Positions 1 through 12,272 of a stretch of 64,000 nt of DNA are shown in pieces. The notes under the pieces were generated by a model. That model was not told the origin of the DNA. It did not search any database and saw only the letters and a list, made by a program, of their open reading frames with translations. The DNA comes from Pragia fontium DSM 5563 = ATCC 49100 (GTDB taxonomy: Bacteria; Pseudomonadota; Gammaproteobacteria; Enterobacterales; Enterobacteriaceae), in assembly GCF_900112475.1 (NCBI RefSeq), contig NZ_FOLW01000003.1:378871-442870 (forward strand), given 5' to 3'. The translations under genes and the position numbers were made by a program. Position 1 is the stretch's first letter, and each line of letters begins with the position of its first letter.

Positions 1-9
1 GCGTTATGG

Positions 10-765
10 TCATTTTCCTTTCTCTACGTAGCTCATGTCATTAATGCTTTCGACAATAAATTTGTCGTCGCTGGTATAACGAATTTTGCTTACGCTGGCA
101 TTGGCCGGTGGTGTGTTGATTGGTTTATCGGTCATTTCGTTAAGCAGTGCTGAAATGGCGACACCATGAGAAACGATGAGCACATCTCCACCCCCTTGCT
201 TTTGTGCTGATTCAGCGATGGTTTTTAATGAGGTTTTCATACGATCCCTGACGGTAACGTAATTCTCAGCCATATTGATGGTATCGACAGCGGCAATCGC
301 ATCGATCATTTTTGAAATATTCACTTTACCGGCAGAAAATTCGGCCATTAACGCGTCAGATGATGCGTATCCAAGGTGCTTGGCCGCCGGATTCCACATG
401 TTAGGATCCAAGTCGCCCTCATAGATTCCAAAACAGCTTTCACGTAATCCGGGCATTTCGATAACTGGATTGGTTGTGTCACCTTGCGCATTTAATATCA
501 CTCTGGCGGTTTGTCTCGCTCTACCTAAGTCGCTTGAGTAAACCGCGATAAACGGTGTCCCTTTTAAGCCACGGCCTAGCTGTTGTGCGACATCAATACC
601 GGCCTGAGTTAGCGGTGTGTCGGACCAGCCTTGGGCGCGATGTACCGTGTTAAACATGGTCTTTCCATGGCGAGTCAGATATATCGTGACTTCCGTGGCA
701 AAAACGTTGGATATCGATAAGATAAACAGTATAAAAATCGTTAATGGTTTTAGTAATAATCTCAT
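10..765 (-). CDS. Exported histidine phosphatase (phosphoglycerate mutase-like)
   Basis: This 251-residue protein belongs to the histidine phosphatase superfamily. It shows the RHG phosphohistidine motif at residues 32-34, a second conserved Arg in the SDLGRARQT segment around residue 82, and the late VSHG motif with His200. A hydrophobic N-terminus ending near residue 23 looks like a signal peptide, so it should act in the periplasm as a phosphomonoesterase. The substrate cannot be read from sequence. The ATG follows an AAGGAATG ribosome-binding site. It lies 38 bases downstream of the OprD-like porin gene on the same strand, which suggests co-transcription. Confidence 0.85.
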   Translation of the reverse strand: MRLLLKPLTIFILFILSISNVFATEVTIYLTRHGKTMFNTVHRAQGWSDTPLTQAGIDVAQQLGRGLKGTPFIAVYSSDLGRARQTARVILNAQGDTTNPVIEMPGLRESCFGIYEGDLDPNMWNPAAKHLGYASSDALMAEFSAGKVNISKMIDAIAAVDTINMAENYVTVRDRMKTSLKTIAESAQKQGGGDVLIVSHGVAISALLNEMTDKPINTPPANASVSKIRYTSDDKFIVESINDMSYVEKGK

Positions 766-803
766 ATCATCATTCCTTTATTTATTGCTTTAATTTATTT
801 GGT

Positions 804-2132
804 TTAGAATAGGTTAAATTTATAATCGATAATGATTTCACCAGCCAGGTTGTGGGCTCGGCCTACGTCTCCGTTATATAAAGTGGGTGTTCTGTTTTTA
901 TGTTTATATGACCAGCCCGGGCCAAACATGGCAAAAATAGAGAGGTTTTTGAAGGTATTATCTTTGGGTATCCAGTGGCCAAATACGTTCACTTCTCCAG
1001 TTCTGACGGTATTACTTTTATAATCAAACTGTCCATAGTTCATTAATAATCCCATCTTGAGATCGGGGGTGACCAGATAGTCAGTTGCCGTTGACAGGGC
1101 CAGTTCACCGTCTCGCATGTAGTCGGAACCTGCTGAGGTCATCGCATTAAAGCGTCCGCGCATGTTCTTCGATACGTGGCGAGCGTAATAACCAATAGCG
1201 TTATTTTTTTCTGCACGAGTATAGGCAATCCCTAGCTTATTGCCCCATTTCTGCTGCTGCCACTTGGCATCGAAGGCATAGTGCCACGCGTGATTATCAA
1301 ATTCCTTTCTACTGGCGGACATAGATTTATAATCATCTAAGGCATAAGTACCATAAATCTGGCTGCCAAGGGTGAGGTGTTGATTGGCACGGTAGGAGAG
1401 TTCCATTCCATGACGTCTGAGATAGTTATCTGCTTCACCATAGAAATAAGCGGCTGATAAATCTTTATCTTTATAGTTTAAGCCAGTAGAAATAATGTTA
1501 TCAATAACACGGTTGTCTTTAGTGAGGAAGTGGACTTTATCCGGAGCATCGCGGTTGATCGAACTGGTCACATAGACCGCATCTAATGACAAATTCTCAT
1601 AGCTAACTTGGCCGCTGTAGCCCAGATAACTATTTTGCGATAGACGATTGGAGGCGGTGAGGATCCCCGTATTTTTTATAATTTGCCAGCCACCTTTTGC
1701 ATTGAATTTTAGATCGTCCAAAACATATTTTATTTTGACATAACGTTCGCCCATTTTATTGAATCCGGCGGCGTTACTTTTATCAAATCCGGGGCCATCA
1801 TTATAAAGGAGTGATCGAGTTGAAAAATAATCACTGGCTGCGAGTTTGATGACACTGGTGTAGGTAGCATCAAAGCCAATAAAGTCAGCAAAATAGCCTG
1901 ATTCAAATTTTAAAATAACATTTTGTCCCCAAGCCGAATGTACTTCTTTAGGCTGGGACTCATCTTCTTTTAAGTATTTCCAATAGTTTCGTGTTGATAT
2001 ATCTAATTTTGCATCCTGAAAGAACGGATTATTCGCCAGAGGACTAGCTGTATTATTTTTATCACTGCTAGTCGCGTTTGCCGTTAATGATATTAAGCTG
2101 GCTATTAGGCATGGTCCTATGATTTTTTTCAT
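804..2132 (-). CDS. OprD-family outer-membrane porin
   Basis: This protein of about 442 residues has a signal peptide (residues 1-20), then the NPFFQDAKLDISTRNYWKYL segment typical of the OprD/chitoporin family. Alternating beta-strand sequence follows, ending in the C-terminal Phe expected of outer-membrane barrels. It probably forms a substrate-specific channel for small organic nutrients. The start at 2132 is preferred over an in-frame TTG four codons upstream because GGTGA lies six bases before it. The gene sits between an exported SurE-like enzyme and an exported phosphatase. By position it could serve the nearby bgl operon as BglH does in E. coli, but BglH is a different porin family, so this is only inference. 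Confidence 0.85.
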   Translation of the reverse strand: MKKIIGPCLIASLISLTANATSSDKNNTASPLANNPFFQDAKLDISTRNYWKYLKEDESQPKEVHSAWGQNVILKFESGYFADFIGFDATYTSVIKLAASDYFSTRSLLYNDGPGFDKSNAAGFNKMGERYVKIKYVLDDLKFNAKGGWQIIKNTGILTASNRLSQNSYLGYSGQVSYENLSLDAVYVTSSINRDAPDKVHFLTKDNRVIDNIISTGLNYKDKDLSAAYFYGEADNYLRRHGMELSYRANQHLTLGSQIYGTYALDDYKSMSASRKEFDNHAWHYAFDAKWQQQKWGNKLGIAYTRAEKNNAIGYYARHVSKNMRGRFNAMTSAGSDYMRDGELALSTATDYLVTPDLKMGLLMNYGQFDYKSNTVRTGEVNVFGHWIPKDNTFKNLSIFAMFGPGWSYKHKNRTPTLYNGDVGRAHNLAGEIIIDYKFNLF

Positions 2133-2263
2133 TTTTATCACCAAAATATAAACCTGATTCTTTAGAAAATAATAAAAATACCCGAAAGATTAACTTCCCT
2201 GTTAATAAAGAGTAATAACTTGAATAATTAAATTTTATAGGCAGACTCATTCAGCTTTAGTTT

Positions 2264-2289
2264 AAAAAGCCCCTGGTAATATGAGGCTT
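2264..2289 (-). terminator. Intrinsic terminator after surE
   Basis: On the minus strand AAGCCTC (2289-2283) pairs with GGGGCTT (2273-2267), including one G-T pair, and is followed by a T-run. It starts about 20 bases past the surE stop codon and separates surE from the porin gene. Confidence 0.6.
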
Positions 2290-2310
2290 ATTAATCCATC
2301 GTGAGCCCTT

Positions 2311-3216
2311 TTATTTATTACCTTTACCCGGGTGTTGTAGGTTTGGTGTATTTAATAGCTGCTCATAGTCGGGTTGAAATTTAAAGGCGTTCCAGTCACC
2401 ATCAAAAATGGTGTAGGTAATATAGTCTTTATTTAACCAACCTGTATCGGTATCAGCCGAGCTTGGTTTTAAGACGTCGGCACTCATAATCTGTTGAGCT
2501 TTACCATCCGGTAAGAGCTTGTAGTAGTGTTGAGGAATTGGATTATATTCGTTCGGAATGTATTTTACGCCGGCGATTTTATCTTTAGGCTGAGCAGGAT
2601 AGTTAATGCTTAGGCCAGAACCTTTTGGCAGAATTGGTGTGCCAGGTTTCCACTGTTTACTTAGGGTATCGACCATATCAACCACATAATCTACCGAGTC
2701 TGGCCAATATTTATGGGTGCTTGGCCAGCCGTTTTTCATTTCTTCATCGTTCAGAATATAGCCAATGCTTACTGCCAGAGCAGGGTAGCCATAGCGTACC
2801 GCACGAACGGCGGCACCCACTGTCCCCGAGTTAAGCTGGGCAACGCCGGTATTGGGGCCATCGTTAACACCGGAGATAACCAGATCCGGTGGGGTATCTT
2901 TGAGTACGCCAAGTACCCCGAAGTCCAGAGCATCAGCCGGCGTTCCTGGGAAACAGTAGTGTTTATCACCGAGCTTCTTAACATCAAATATTTTGTTTGG
3001 CTTGAAAGTAATAGCGGAACCAATACCGCTCTGGTTGGTACTTGGGGCGACAATCCAGACGTCGTAGCCTTTGGCCGCCAGTTTATGCTGTAGAGAAACG
3101 GTTCCTTCGGATTCACAGCCATCATCGTTGACGATAAGTATGCGAGGTGATTGAGCGGCCATGGCTGATGCACTCAGGGAGAGTGCCAGTGCACTGAAGA
3201 TTAAGCGATGTTTCAT
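2311..3216 (-). CDS. surE: Exported SurE-family 5'/3'-nucleotidase (acid phosphatase)
   Basis: This 301-residue SurE-fold phosphatase carries the family's metal ligands: Asp31-Asp32 (VNDDG), Ser63 (NQSG) and Asn118 (SGVNDG). Unlike the usual cytoplasmic SurE beside pcm, it begins with a signal peptide (MKHRLIFSALALSLSASAMA), so it should be periplasmic. It probably removes phosphate from nucleotides or other phosphomonoesters. The start at 3216 is chosen because GGAGAA lies just upstream; an in-frame ATG at 3228 lacks a ribosome-binding site. A BglG-type RAT/terminator lies 140 bases upstream (3358-3441), so expression may depend on antitermination. The symbol reflects family only and not orthology to E. 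coli surE. Confidence 0.85.
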   Translation of the reverse strand: MKHRLIFSALALSLSASAMAAQSPRILIVNDDGCESEGTVSLQHKLAAKGYDVWIVAPSTNQSGIGSAITFKPNKIFDVKKLGDKHYCFPGTPADALDFGVLGVLKDTPPDLVISGVNDGPNTGVAQLNSGTVGAAVRAVRYGYPALAVSIGYILNDEEMKNGWPSTHKYWPDSVDYVVDMVDTLSKQWKPGTPILPKGSGLSINYPAQPKDKIAGVKYIPNEYNPIPQHYYKLLPDGKAQQIMSADVLKPSSADTDTGWLNKDYITYTIFDGDWNAFKFQPDYEQLLNTPNLQHPGKGNK

Positions 3217-3357
3217 GATGTTCTCCATTTATCAGAATAATTGTTCATTTGCTTTCAATGAGTGGAAAATATGTCTGTATTACAAAAATTATTTGGATGA
3301 TTAATGAAGTTCGGACTTGTTGTTTTCATATTAACCACCCTTTTTTCAAGCAAAAAA

Positions 3358-3441
3358 AAACCTAAACCACTGACCAATTCATCATAAAGATAAATAAATT
3401 CGATCAGTGGTTTAGGTTTTGCCTGAAGACAGTAACAATCC
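3358..3441 (-). promoter_or_regulatory. RAT antiterminator/terminator 3 (between bglG and surE)
   Basis: On the minus strand a BglG-type RNA antiterminator begins GGATTGTTACTG and ends GGCAAAACC (3441-3415). Its 3' end overlaps a terminator whose perfect 16-bp stem is 3404-3419 with 3358-3373, followed by a T-run at 3357-3352. The two folds exclude each other, as in the E. coli bgl operon. The stem is 15/16 identical to the one before bglF. Confidence 0.85.
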
Positions 3442-3594
3442 TAAATTCGAGGTTCAGACTAGCATACGGCGTATTTCAGTCAATATGGTGTTACATTTTT
3501 ATATGGCTTTTGTGACGGTGGTTGCATATTAATTAGGTCGATATTTCTTATGGCTGAAAAATATTAAATATAGCTGGGAAATCTAATTACCATG

Positions 3595-4434
3595 TTAACT
3601 ATTGGCTTCGCTCCGAACTCTCTCAATATGGATAGTCAGAAATAGCATCTCTTCCTTAGTTAATTCATGCTGGTAATGTTTTTTCAAATGTTGGCTAATT
3701 TTTTGCGTGCAGATATAGGACTTAACATATTTATCCTTAATGACATCATGCAATGATTCATCTTCACTGCTGACATAATTGTTATTCATCATACGTTGAG
3801 CAAAAAATTTCAAATGTGTGACAAATCGGTGATAGCTGAGTGCCTGCTCGTTATAGTCCAAATTAAAATGGTACTTAACGATTTGCATGATTTCCTGCAT
3901 TATTTTGGTCATGTTAATCACATTAGAGATATCATCATTTAACTGAGCATTAATGATATGCAGGGTGATAAAGCCGGCTTCATCTTCGGGCAGTTTTACG
4001 TTAAGCCGTTTTTCTATGATATTTAATGCTTCCAGACCAATAGCAAACTCTTTAGGATACAGGTGTTTGGTTTCCCACAGCAGACCATTTTTGATATCCA
4101 ACCCTTTTTTGTGGCGCTCAATCGCAAAATTGATGTGATCGGTCAGGGAGATATAAATACTGGAATGCAATTCAGTGGGCAGGTTTTGTTGAGCATAGCG
4201 GATAATTTTCTCGCTGGTGGTCATAATCTCCGCAGGGATTTCAGCCAGTAGCTTCTCAAGATGAGAGGTGATTTCTTGGTTTTTAACTGAGAAAACCTTT
4301 TCTATCAGCGTTTTATCTAATGCATCACCGGCCTTCTTTTTAAAGCCCAGCCCACGCCCCATGACAACGAGCTCATCGCCGTTCTCATCAGAAACGATCA
4401 CAACATTATTGTTTAATATTTTATCAATATTCAT
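3595..4434 (-). CDS. bglG: BglG-family transcriptional antiterminator
   Basis: This 279-residue antiterminator has an N-terminal RNA-binding CAT domain (residues 1-56) and two PTS regulation domains. The regulatory histidines are His100, His159, His207 and His269, matching the spacing of E. coli BglG. When sugar is present, BglF dephosphorylates the protein and it dimerises on RAT hairpins to block transcription termination. Here it is the last gene of the bglF-bglB-bglG run, whereas E. coli has bglG first. A RAT/terminator lies directly before it, so it can autoregulate, and another lies directly after it. Confidence 0.93.
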   Translation of the reverse strand: MNIDKILNNNVVIVSDENGDELVVMGRGLGFKKKAGDALDKTLIEKVFSVKNQEITSHLEKLLAEIPAEIMTTSEKIIRYAQQNLPTELHSSIYISLTDHINFAIERHKKGLDIKNGLLWETKHLYPKEFAIGLEALNIIEKRLNVKLPEDEAGFITLHIINAQLNDDISNVINMTKIMQEIMQIVKYHFNLDYNEQALSYHRFVTHLKFFAQRMMNNNYVSSEDESLHDVIKDKYVKSYICTQKISQHLKKHYQHELTKEEMLFLTIHIERVRSEANS

Positions 4435-4450
4435 AAAAACCCTGAAAATA

Positions 4451-4515
4451 AAAAAACCTGACCACCGCAGATAAAACGGTTGTCAGGTTTTGCCTGCATT
4501 TCGCAGTAACAATCC
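4451..4515 (-). promoter_or_regulatory. RAT antiterminator/terminator 2 (before bglG)
   Basis: On the minus strand the RAT (4515-4486) begins GGATTGTTACTGCG and ends CAGGCAAAACC, close to the E. coli bgl RAT in sequence and 30-base length. It overlaps a terminator with arms 4477-4489 and 4455-4467 (one mismatch) and a T-run, 20 bases before the bglG start codon. Confidence 0.9.
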
Positions 4516-4660
4516 TGTGATGGTCATTATGATACGTATTGAATCAATATCATCAAACTGTTTTATGTCGGGCTTGGCGGCAGATCACAAATCTGTATTT
4601 CTATTACTGTGTACTGAAGGTCTGCCGATTGTGCATCGTTGTCATATTAGTGACGCTGGA

Positions 4661-4747
4661 CAAGTTGGCCGAGGGCCAACTTGAACCGTTAGGGCGAGCC
4701 TTATTCAGGGTAGCTGTTTTAAACAGCTTGTCTGTTTATAGCTAGGC

Positions 4748-4748
<1 letters not shown>
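4661..4748. repeat. Nested inverted repeats between bglB and bglG
   Basis: Three dyads are stacked here. CAAGTTGGCC (4661-4670) pairs with GGCCAACTTG (4674-4683). AGCTGTTT (4712-4719) pairs with AAACAGCT (4721-4728). GAGCC near 4696 pairs with GGCTC touching the bglB stop. No T-run follows, so this is more likely an RNA-stability or processing structure than a simple terminator. Confidence 0.6.
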
Positions 4749-8145
<3,397 letters not shown>

Positions 8146-8204
8146 TTACCTGCTGGAAGCCGATCGGTACGCGATGTTTCGGCGGCGAGCGGCTTTTTAT
8201 GGAC

Positions 8205-8297
8205 AAAAAAAAACCTAAACCTCTGAGCGTTTTGGTCGCAAATGCGATAAAACATCAGAGGTTTAGGTTTTGCCTGCGTGACTTGCAGTAACAATCC
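8205..8297 (-). promoter_or_regulatory. RAT antiterminator/terminator 1 (before bglF)
   Basis: On the minus strand the RAT (8297-8266) begins GGATTGTTACTGCA and ends CAGGCAAAACC. It overlaps a terminator with a perfect 16-bp stem (8255-8270 with 8211-8226) and a run of T on the bglF side. This is the main sugar-responsive switch of the bgl operon. Confidence 0.9.
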
Positions 8298-8367
8298 TAG
8301 GGCGTGCTACAACCATGGCAGACTAACATTCTGGCTGTGAATGTTAAAGGGCATGTAAATACCGGAC

Positions 8368-8390
8368 GTTAACTTTGTGACAAAGTTAAC
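8368..8390. promoter_or_regulatory. Operator-like palindrome upstream of bglF
   Basis: GTTAACTTTGT and ACAAAGTTAAC form a perfect 11-bp inverted repeat around one central base. It lies about 70 bases upstream of RAT1 on the bglF side, where the operon promoter should be. No T-run follows, so a protein-binding site is more likely than a terminator. The binding protein is unknown. Confidence 0.5.
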
Positions 8391-8508
8391 AGTTCATACG
8401 GTAAAAGGTGAGCGATAGAAAGTCGACGATAATGGCATGATTAAGTTGAGATATTTATCCCCCAGACCATGGGATTAGGGGGATAGGTAAGGCATCACCG
8501 GTATTGAA

Positions 8509-8904
8509 CTATTTATTCTTTGCGGTCAGTTTTTCCAGATCGGCTTCGATCTCTGAGATTTTATGAGTGACTACCTGCTCAAGGTGGCGCAGGTCAGAAA
8601 GAATTTTCTTTTTCAGATCGACTTCAATCCGTTCACCATGGCAAATCAGATCCAGCTCTTCGATAACATAGCGAAGGTTTGGGCTAATTTCATGAACTTC
8701 TTTATAGGACTTTTCAGCGCCTGGATTGGCTAAAATGGTTTTACGCTGGCGTGGATATTTGAATTTAACGCTTTTGGCAAAAAACTCGCCTTTTTCCTTA
8801 CGAAAATAGATTTTCAGTATGTCGTTACTGGCTTCCTGACGCAGACTATAGCGATCAATCTGTTTTGGATTAGTAATGCCCAGACTTGTGAGGTTATCGT
8901 ACAT
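8509..8904 (-). CDS. yaeH: UPF0325 family protein YaeH
   Basis: This 131-residue cytoplasmic protein is of unknown function. It matches E. coli YaeH nearly end to end, with the segments [35 protein letters not shown] and [12 protein letters not shown]. The start at 8904 matches the family's N-terminus (MYDNLTSLG) and follows AGGAAGGTA; an in-frame start at 8949 would add 15 atypical residues. E. coli yaeH neighbours dapD, but here three extra genes lie between them. Confidence 0.93.
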   Translation of the reverse strand: MYDNLTSLGITNPKQIDRYSLRQEASNDILKIYFRKEKGEFFAKSVKFKYPRQRKTILANPGAEKSYKEVHEISPNLRYVIEELDLICHGERIEVDLKKKILSDLRHLEQVVTHKISEIEADLEKLTAKNK

Positions 8905-9172
8905 AACAATACCTTCCTGATTGATTAAGCCGTTAAGGTGAAAAAACAATAAACTGGCGGTTAAGAGATCACCATGATTGTCTTACTTTATTGAGCACCA
9001 TAAGATGCAGTTTATTCATTATAGATATAATGATTAGTTAGTCATTATAGCAGTTGATAGGCAGGGCAGGAGAAACCTGGGAGACAATATGCTGATAGGG
9101 CTGACGGGAATGATAAAACACAGGATTGGAAAATATCGGTTATATTTTGATTGTGATTAACAAGGGACAGAA

Positions 9173-9553
9173 ATGAAAAACAAGCTGCGTAAAATTCAGG
9201 TAGACGACATCTCTTTCTTCTGGCGGGTACTGTGGGATCAGGATGCAGCCAACGGAGATTTTCTATTTTTACGAGTATGGATTGCCGGGCATAAGGTGAA
9301 GCCGTGGATTACTGTTCATTATCAATATCATAACCCATGGTTTTTTTATGGTGAGATCATCACTATGCCTGAGTCGGAGCGGCAAAGCCATTTTCAGCTT
9401 AATGCTTTGATGCCTAAGCAAGTGGCCGGGATTATACGATCTGCTATGACGTGGTTGGCAGAAGAGTATGCCGATTCACTGAAAATTGAAAACGTACATT
9501 TCCATGTTGATAGAGAAGGTCAATTGCATCGGGGGCTATCGAAACACGCATGA
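9173..9553 (+). CDS. Uncharacterised small protein
   Basis: I do not recognise this 126-residue protein. It is rich in aromatic residues, especially Trp (a WITVHYQYHNPWFFYGE stretch near residues 43-59), and has no signal peptide or membrane helix. A GGGACAG ribosome-binding site precedes the ATG. Its stop codon overlaps the start of the next gene by four bases (ATGA), so the two are almost certainly translationally coupled. Coding is supported by that coupling and by the uninterrupted frame. No function is claimed. Confidence 0.7.
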   Translation: MKNKLRKIQVDDISFFWRVLWDQDAANGDFLFLRVWIAGHKVKPWITVHYQYHNPWFFYGEIITMPESERQSHFQLNALMPKQVAGIIRSAMTWLAEEYADSLKIENVHFHVDREGQLHRGLSKHA

Positions 9554-10125
9554 ACAGAGAACAGGCAAGCGTATTGGTTAAGCTGTTAGCGGCGAAAGGC
9601 GTTCACTTTGCTAAAGGGTTATCCGATGAAGAAGTGATCGCCATTCAGTGTGATTTTAAGATATTGTTTCCAGCGGATCTTCGGTTGTTCCTGCAAACGG
9701 CTTTACCAATATCAAATAAATTTGTTAACTGGCGTGAGGGGTTAAACTCTAAGTCTAAAGAGGATGAGATCCAAAAACGTCTTAACTGGCCATTAGAAGG
9801 GATGCTGTTTGATATTGATGCTAATGGTTTTTGGCTGGACGAGTGGGGTGAAAGGCCGGAAAGTTTTGCACAGCAGAAAGTGATAGTTGAACAGCATTAT
9901 CAGCACTGGCCTAAACTCATTCCTGTTTATTCCCATCGCTATATACCCTCCACACCTTATGAAGAGGGGAACCCGATATTATCGGTGTATCAGACAGATA
10001 TTATCTATTATGGCTATGATTTAGCTGACTATTTCTCTCGTGAATTTGGCTTTATATTGCCAACGATCTTTCAGGTTCCTGAACAGCCAAAAGCAATTGC
10101 GTTTTGGGATAACTTTTTAGCTTAG
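9550..10125 (+). CDS. SMI1/KNR4 (SUKH)-like protein
   Basis: This 191-residue protein resembles the SMI1/KNR4 superfamily. It has an N-terminal helix region followed by FPADLRLFLQTALPIS, WPLEGMLFDIDANGFWLDEWG and a later PVYSHRYIPSTP segment. Many bacterial SUKH proteins are immunity factors against secreted toxins, but others are not, and no toxin gene is visible nearby. It overlaps the upstream small gene by four bases. The family call rests on motif memory and should be treated as moderate. Confidence 0.65.
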   Translation: MNREQASVLVKLLAAKGVHFAKGLSDEEVIAIQCDFKILFPADLRLFLQTALPISNKFVNWREGLNSKSKEDEIQKRLNWPLEGMLFDIDANGFWLDEWGERPESFAQQKVIVEQHYQHWPKLIPVYSHRYIPSTPYEEGNPILSVYQTDIIYYGYDLADYFSREFGFILPTIFQVPEQPKAIAFWDNFLA

Positions 10126-10158
10126 CGTCAATGTACTGCTAACACTCCCGCGATAACA

Positions 10159-10184
10159 TGAAGAGCGCTAACCCTTTCTGGGCG
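10159..10184 (+). terminator. Possible weak terminator after the SMI1-like gene
   Basis: AGCGC and GCGCT form a short stem around a loop of about 12 bases, followed by TTTCC. The T-run is poor, so this is a tentative end for the two-gene unit. Confidence 0.35.
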
Positions 10185-10404
10185 CTTTCCCCAGAATTAT
10201 TACGATCTAAAATTTTTTAAAAATCTGATTTATTTAATTTTCATATCGACACTTGTTTTACATGCGCGATTATTCAATATTAAATCATTTATTTGCTTGG
10301 GTTTAAAAATAAATGGCCTGAAAATTAGACGATATTTTGCCCCATTAATATACTGTATATCCAAACAGGTGTTTGGTTATTTAATAATAATATCAGGGGA
10401 TTAT

Positions 10405-11349
10405 ATGAGTTATAAATTTCAGGCAGCATGGAAACAGATTCAACAATTTTTACCAAAAGAGCTACAGCTTGGGGAAGGTGATTTACCTCAGGAAGAATGG
10501 TGGGAATGGCGCAAACATAGTATCCATTTAGATTGTTATCGTAATCCATCGGCCCCAGCTAAAGTGATTCTATTCCACGGTGTTGGGACGAATGGTCGAC
10601 AAATGACCACAATTTTAGGTGCGCCATTAGCTAAGCTAGGATATGAAACTATCGCGATTGATATGCCGGAGTATGGTGTGACTAAAGTGGCTCCTGGGGC
10701 GTTAGTTACTTATGACGATTGGGTACAGGCTGGGTGTGATCTGATCAATGCTGAATTAGCCAAGGATAATCGCCCAATCGTATTGTATGGTTTAAGTGCA
10801 GGTGGAATGCTTGCTTATCATGTTGCTGCCAAAAGTAAAAAAGTGAAGGGTATTGTCGGCATGACATTCTTGGATCAGAACGTGCAGCAGGTGAGGGATG
10901 AGACATCATTTAATCGGCTAAAAAGTCGTCTTGGTATTCCGATTACCGGTATCTTTGGCAATACCATCTTTGGACGGATTCGTTTTCCAATGAGTCTGGC
11001 GAGTAAAATGTATGCTTTAGTGAATAATACTAAGGCGTTAACCACCTGCCTTGCGGATAAAACGTCGGCGGGAAAATGGGTAACGGTAAAATTCCTCAGT
11101 TCATATATGTATTATAAGCCAGTTGTAGAACCAGAACAGTTTACCGTTTGTCCCATTTTATTAACACAACCTGCGGAAGACCGCTGGACCCCGATTCATC
11201 TCAGTGAAATTTTCTTAAAGCGAATCAGGAAAGTGCCAGTGAATAAAGTGATGTTAAAAAATGCGGGTCACTATCCACTTGAACAACCGGGATTAACTCA
11301 GTTACGTGATGCAACCAGAGATTTTATTAATAAATGCTGTAATTTATAA
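10405..11349 (+). CDS. Alpha/beta hydrolase
   Basis: This 314-residue alpha/beta-hydrolase shows the oxyanion HG motif at residues 58-59 (LFHGVGTNG), nucleophile Ser131 in GLSAGG, probable acid Asp259 (PAEDRW) and His289 (NAGHYPLEQPG). No signal peptide is evident, so it should be cytoplasmic. The substrate is unknown; it could be an esterase or lipase-like enzyme. The start at 10405 follows AGGGGAT; an in-frame ATG at 10297 lacks a ribosome-binding site and would add 36 atypical residues. It sits alone between the SMI1-like gene and dapD, with its own terminator. Confidence 0.85.
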   Translation: MSYKFQAAWKQIQQFLPKELQLGEGDLPQEEWWEWRKHSIHLDCYRNPSAPAKVILFHGVGTNGRQMTTILGAPLAKLGYETIAIDMPEYGVTKVAPGALVTYDDWVQAGCDLINAELAKDNRPIVLYGLSAGGMLAYHVAAKSKKVKGIVGMTFLDQNVQQVRDETSFNRLKSRLGIPITGIFGNTIFGRIRFPMSLASKMYALVNNTKALTTCLADKTSAGKWVTVKFLSSYMYYKPVVEPEQFTVCPILLTQPAEDRWTPIHLSEIFLKRIRKVPVNKVMLKNAGHYPLEQPGLTQLRDATRDFINKCCNL

Positions 11350-11370
11350 TATTGCTGGATGATATTGATG

Positions 11371-11397
11371 TAAGCCTAACTAGCGTTAGGCTTTTTT
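11371..11397 (+). terminator. Intrinsic terminator after the hydrolase gene
   Basis: AAGCCTAAC (11372-11380) pairs perfectly with GTTAGGCTT (11385-11393) around a TAGC loop, followed by a T-run. It faces the convergent dapD gene. Confidence 0.85.
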
Positions 11398-11416
11398 ATG
11401 GGGCTAAGAGATGGGG

Positions 11417-12241
11417 TTAGTCGATAGTCCGCAGTAATTCATTGATACCCACTTTACCGCGAGTTTTTGCATCAACTTTTTTCACAATAACCGCGCAGTA
11501 CAGGCTGTATTTACCATCTTTGGACGGTAAGTTACCTGACACTACAACCGAGCCAGCAGGTACGCGACCATAGTGGATTTCACCAGTTTCGCGATCGTAA
11601 ATCCGAGTACTTTGACCAAGATAAACGCCCATCGAAATAACCGAACCTTCCTCAACAATAACCCCTTCAACTACTTCTGAACGAGCACCGATAAAGCAGT
11701 TATCTTCAATGATGGTTGGGTTAGCCTGAAGCGGCTCTAATACGCCACCGATACCAACGCCCCCGGACAGGTGAACGTTTTTACCAATTTGGGCACAGGA
11801 ACCAACGGTGGCCCAAGTATCGACCATAGAGCCTTCATCAACATAGGCACCGATGTTGACATAAGAAGGCATCAATACGGTATTACGGGCAATAAAAGCC
11901 CCTTGACGAACACTAGCCGGAGGCACTACGCGAAAGCCTTCACGCTGGAAGCGCGCTTCATCGTAGTCGGCAAATTTCATTGGGACTTTATCAAAATAGC
12001 GGGCTTCCGCACCGTCCATAACGACATTGTCATTAATACGGAAAGAGAGCAGAACGGCTTTTTTCAGCCACTGATGCGTAACCCACTCACCGTTAATTTT
12101 TTCGGCTACCCGTAATGCTCCGCTGTCCAATTTAGCAATAGTTTGCTGAACGGCTTCACGAAGTACGGTATCTGCATTGGCCGGAGTAATCTCGGCGCGG
12201 CGCTCGAAAGCGGTTTCTATAACGGCTTGTAACTGCTGCAT
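11417..12241 (-). CDS. dapD: Tetrahydrodipicolinate N-succinyltransferase
   Basis: DapD transfers succinyl from succinyl-CoA to tetrahydrodipicolinate in the lysine/diaminopimelate pathway, in the cytoplasm. The 274-residue product matches E. coli DapD closely throughout, including the left-handed beta-helix hexapeptide region ([20 protein letters not shown]) and the C-terminal [11 protein letters not shown]. The start at 12241 gives the E. coli length and N-terminus; an ATG one codon upstream (12244) is equally possible and slightly better spaced from AGGAC. It lies 31 bases downstream of glnD on the same strand. Confidence 0.97.
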   Translation of the reverse strand: MQQLQAVIETAFERRAEITPANADTVLREAVQQTIAKLDSGALRVAEKINGEWVTHQWLKKAVLLSFRINDNVVMDGAEARYFDKVPMKFADYDEARFQREGFRVVPPASVRQGAFIARNTVLMPSYVNIGAYVDEGSMVDTWATVGSCAQIGKNVHLSGGVGIGGVLEPLQANPTIIEDNCFIGARSEVVEGVIVEEGSVISMGVYLGQSTRIYDRETGEIHYGRVPAGSVVVSGNLPSKDGKYSLYCAVIVKKVDAKTRGKVGINELLRTID

Positions 12242-12272
12242 CATGTTATGTCCTGATGTATTGAATGATATT

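Noticed and set aside
2769..3173. A 134-codon open frame inside surE on the same strand
   Set aside because: It lies wholly inside surE in another frame; surE keeps every family motif, and this frame has no ribosome-binding site or recognisable domain.
4570..4600. A possible CRP site in the bglB-bglG gap (TGTGA half-site in the minus strand)
   Set aside because: Only one half-site fits; the other half diverges at most positions.
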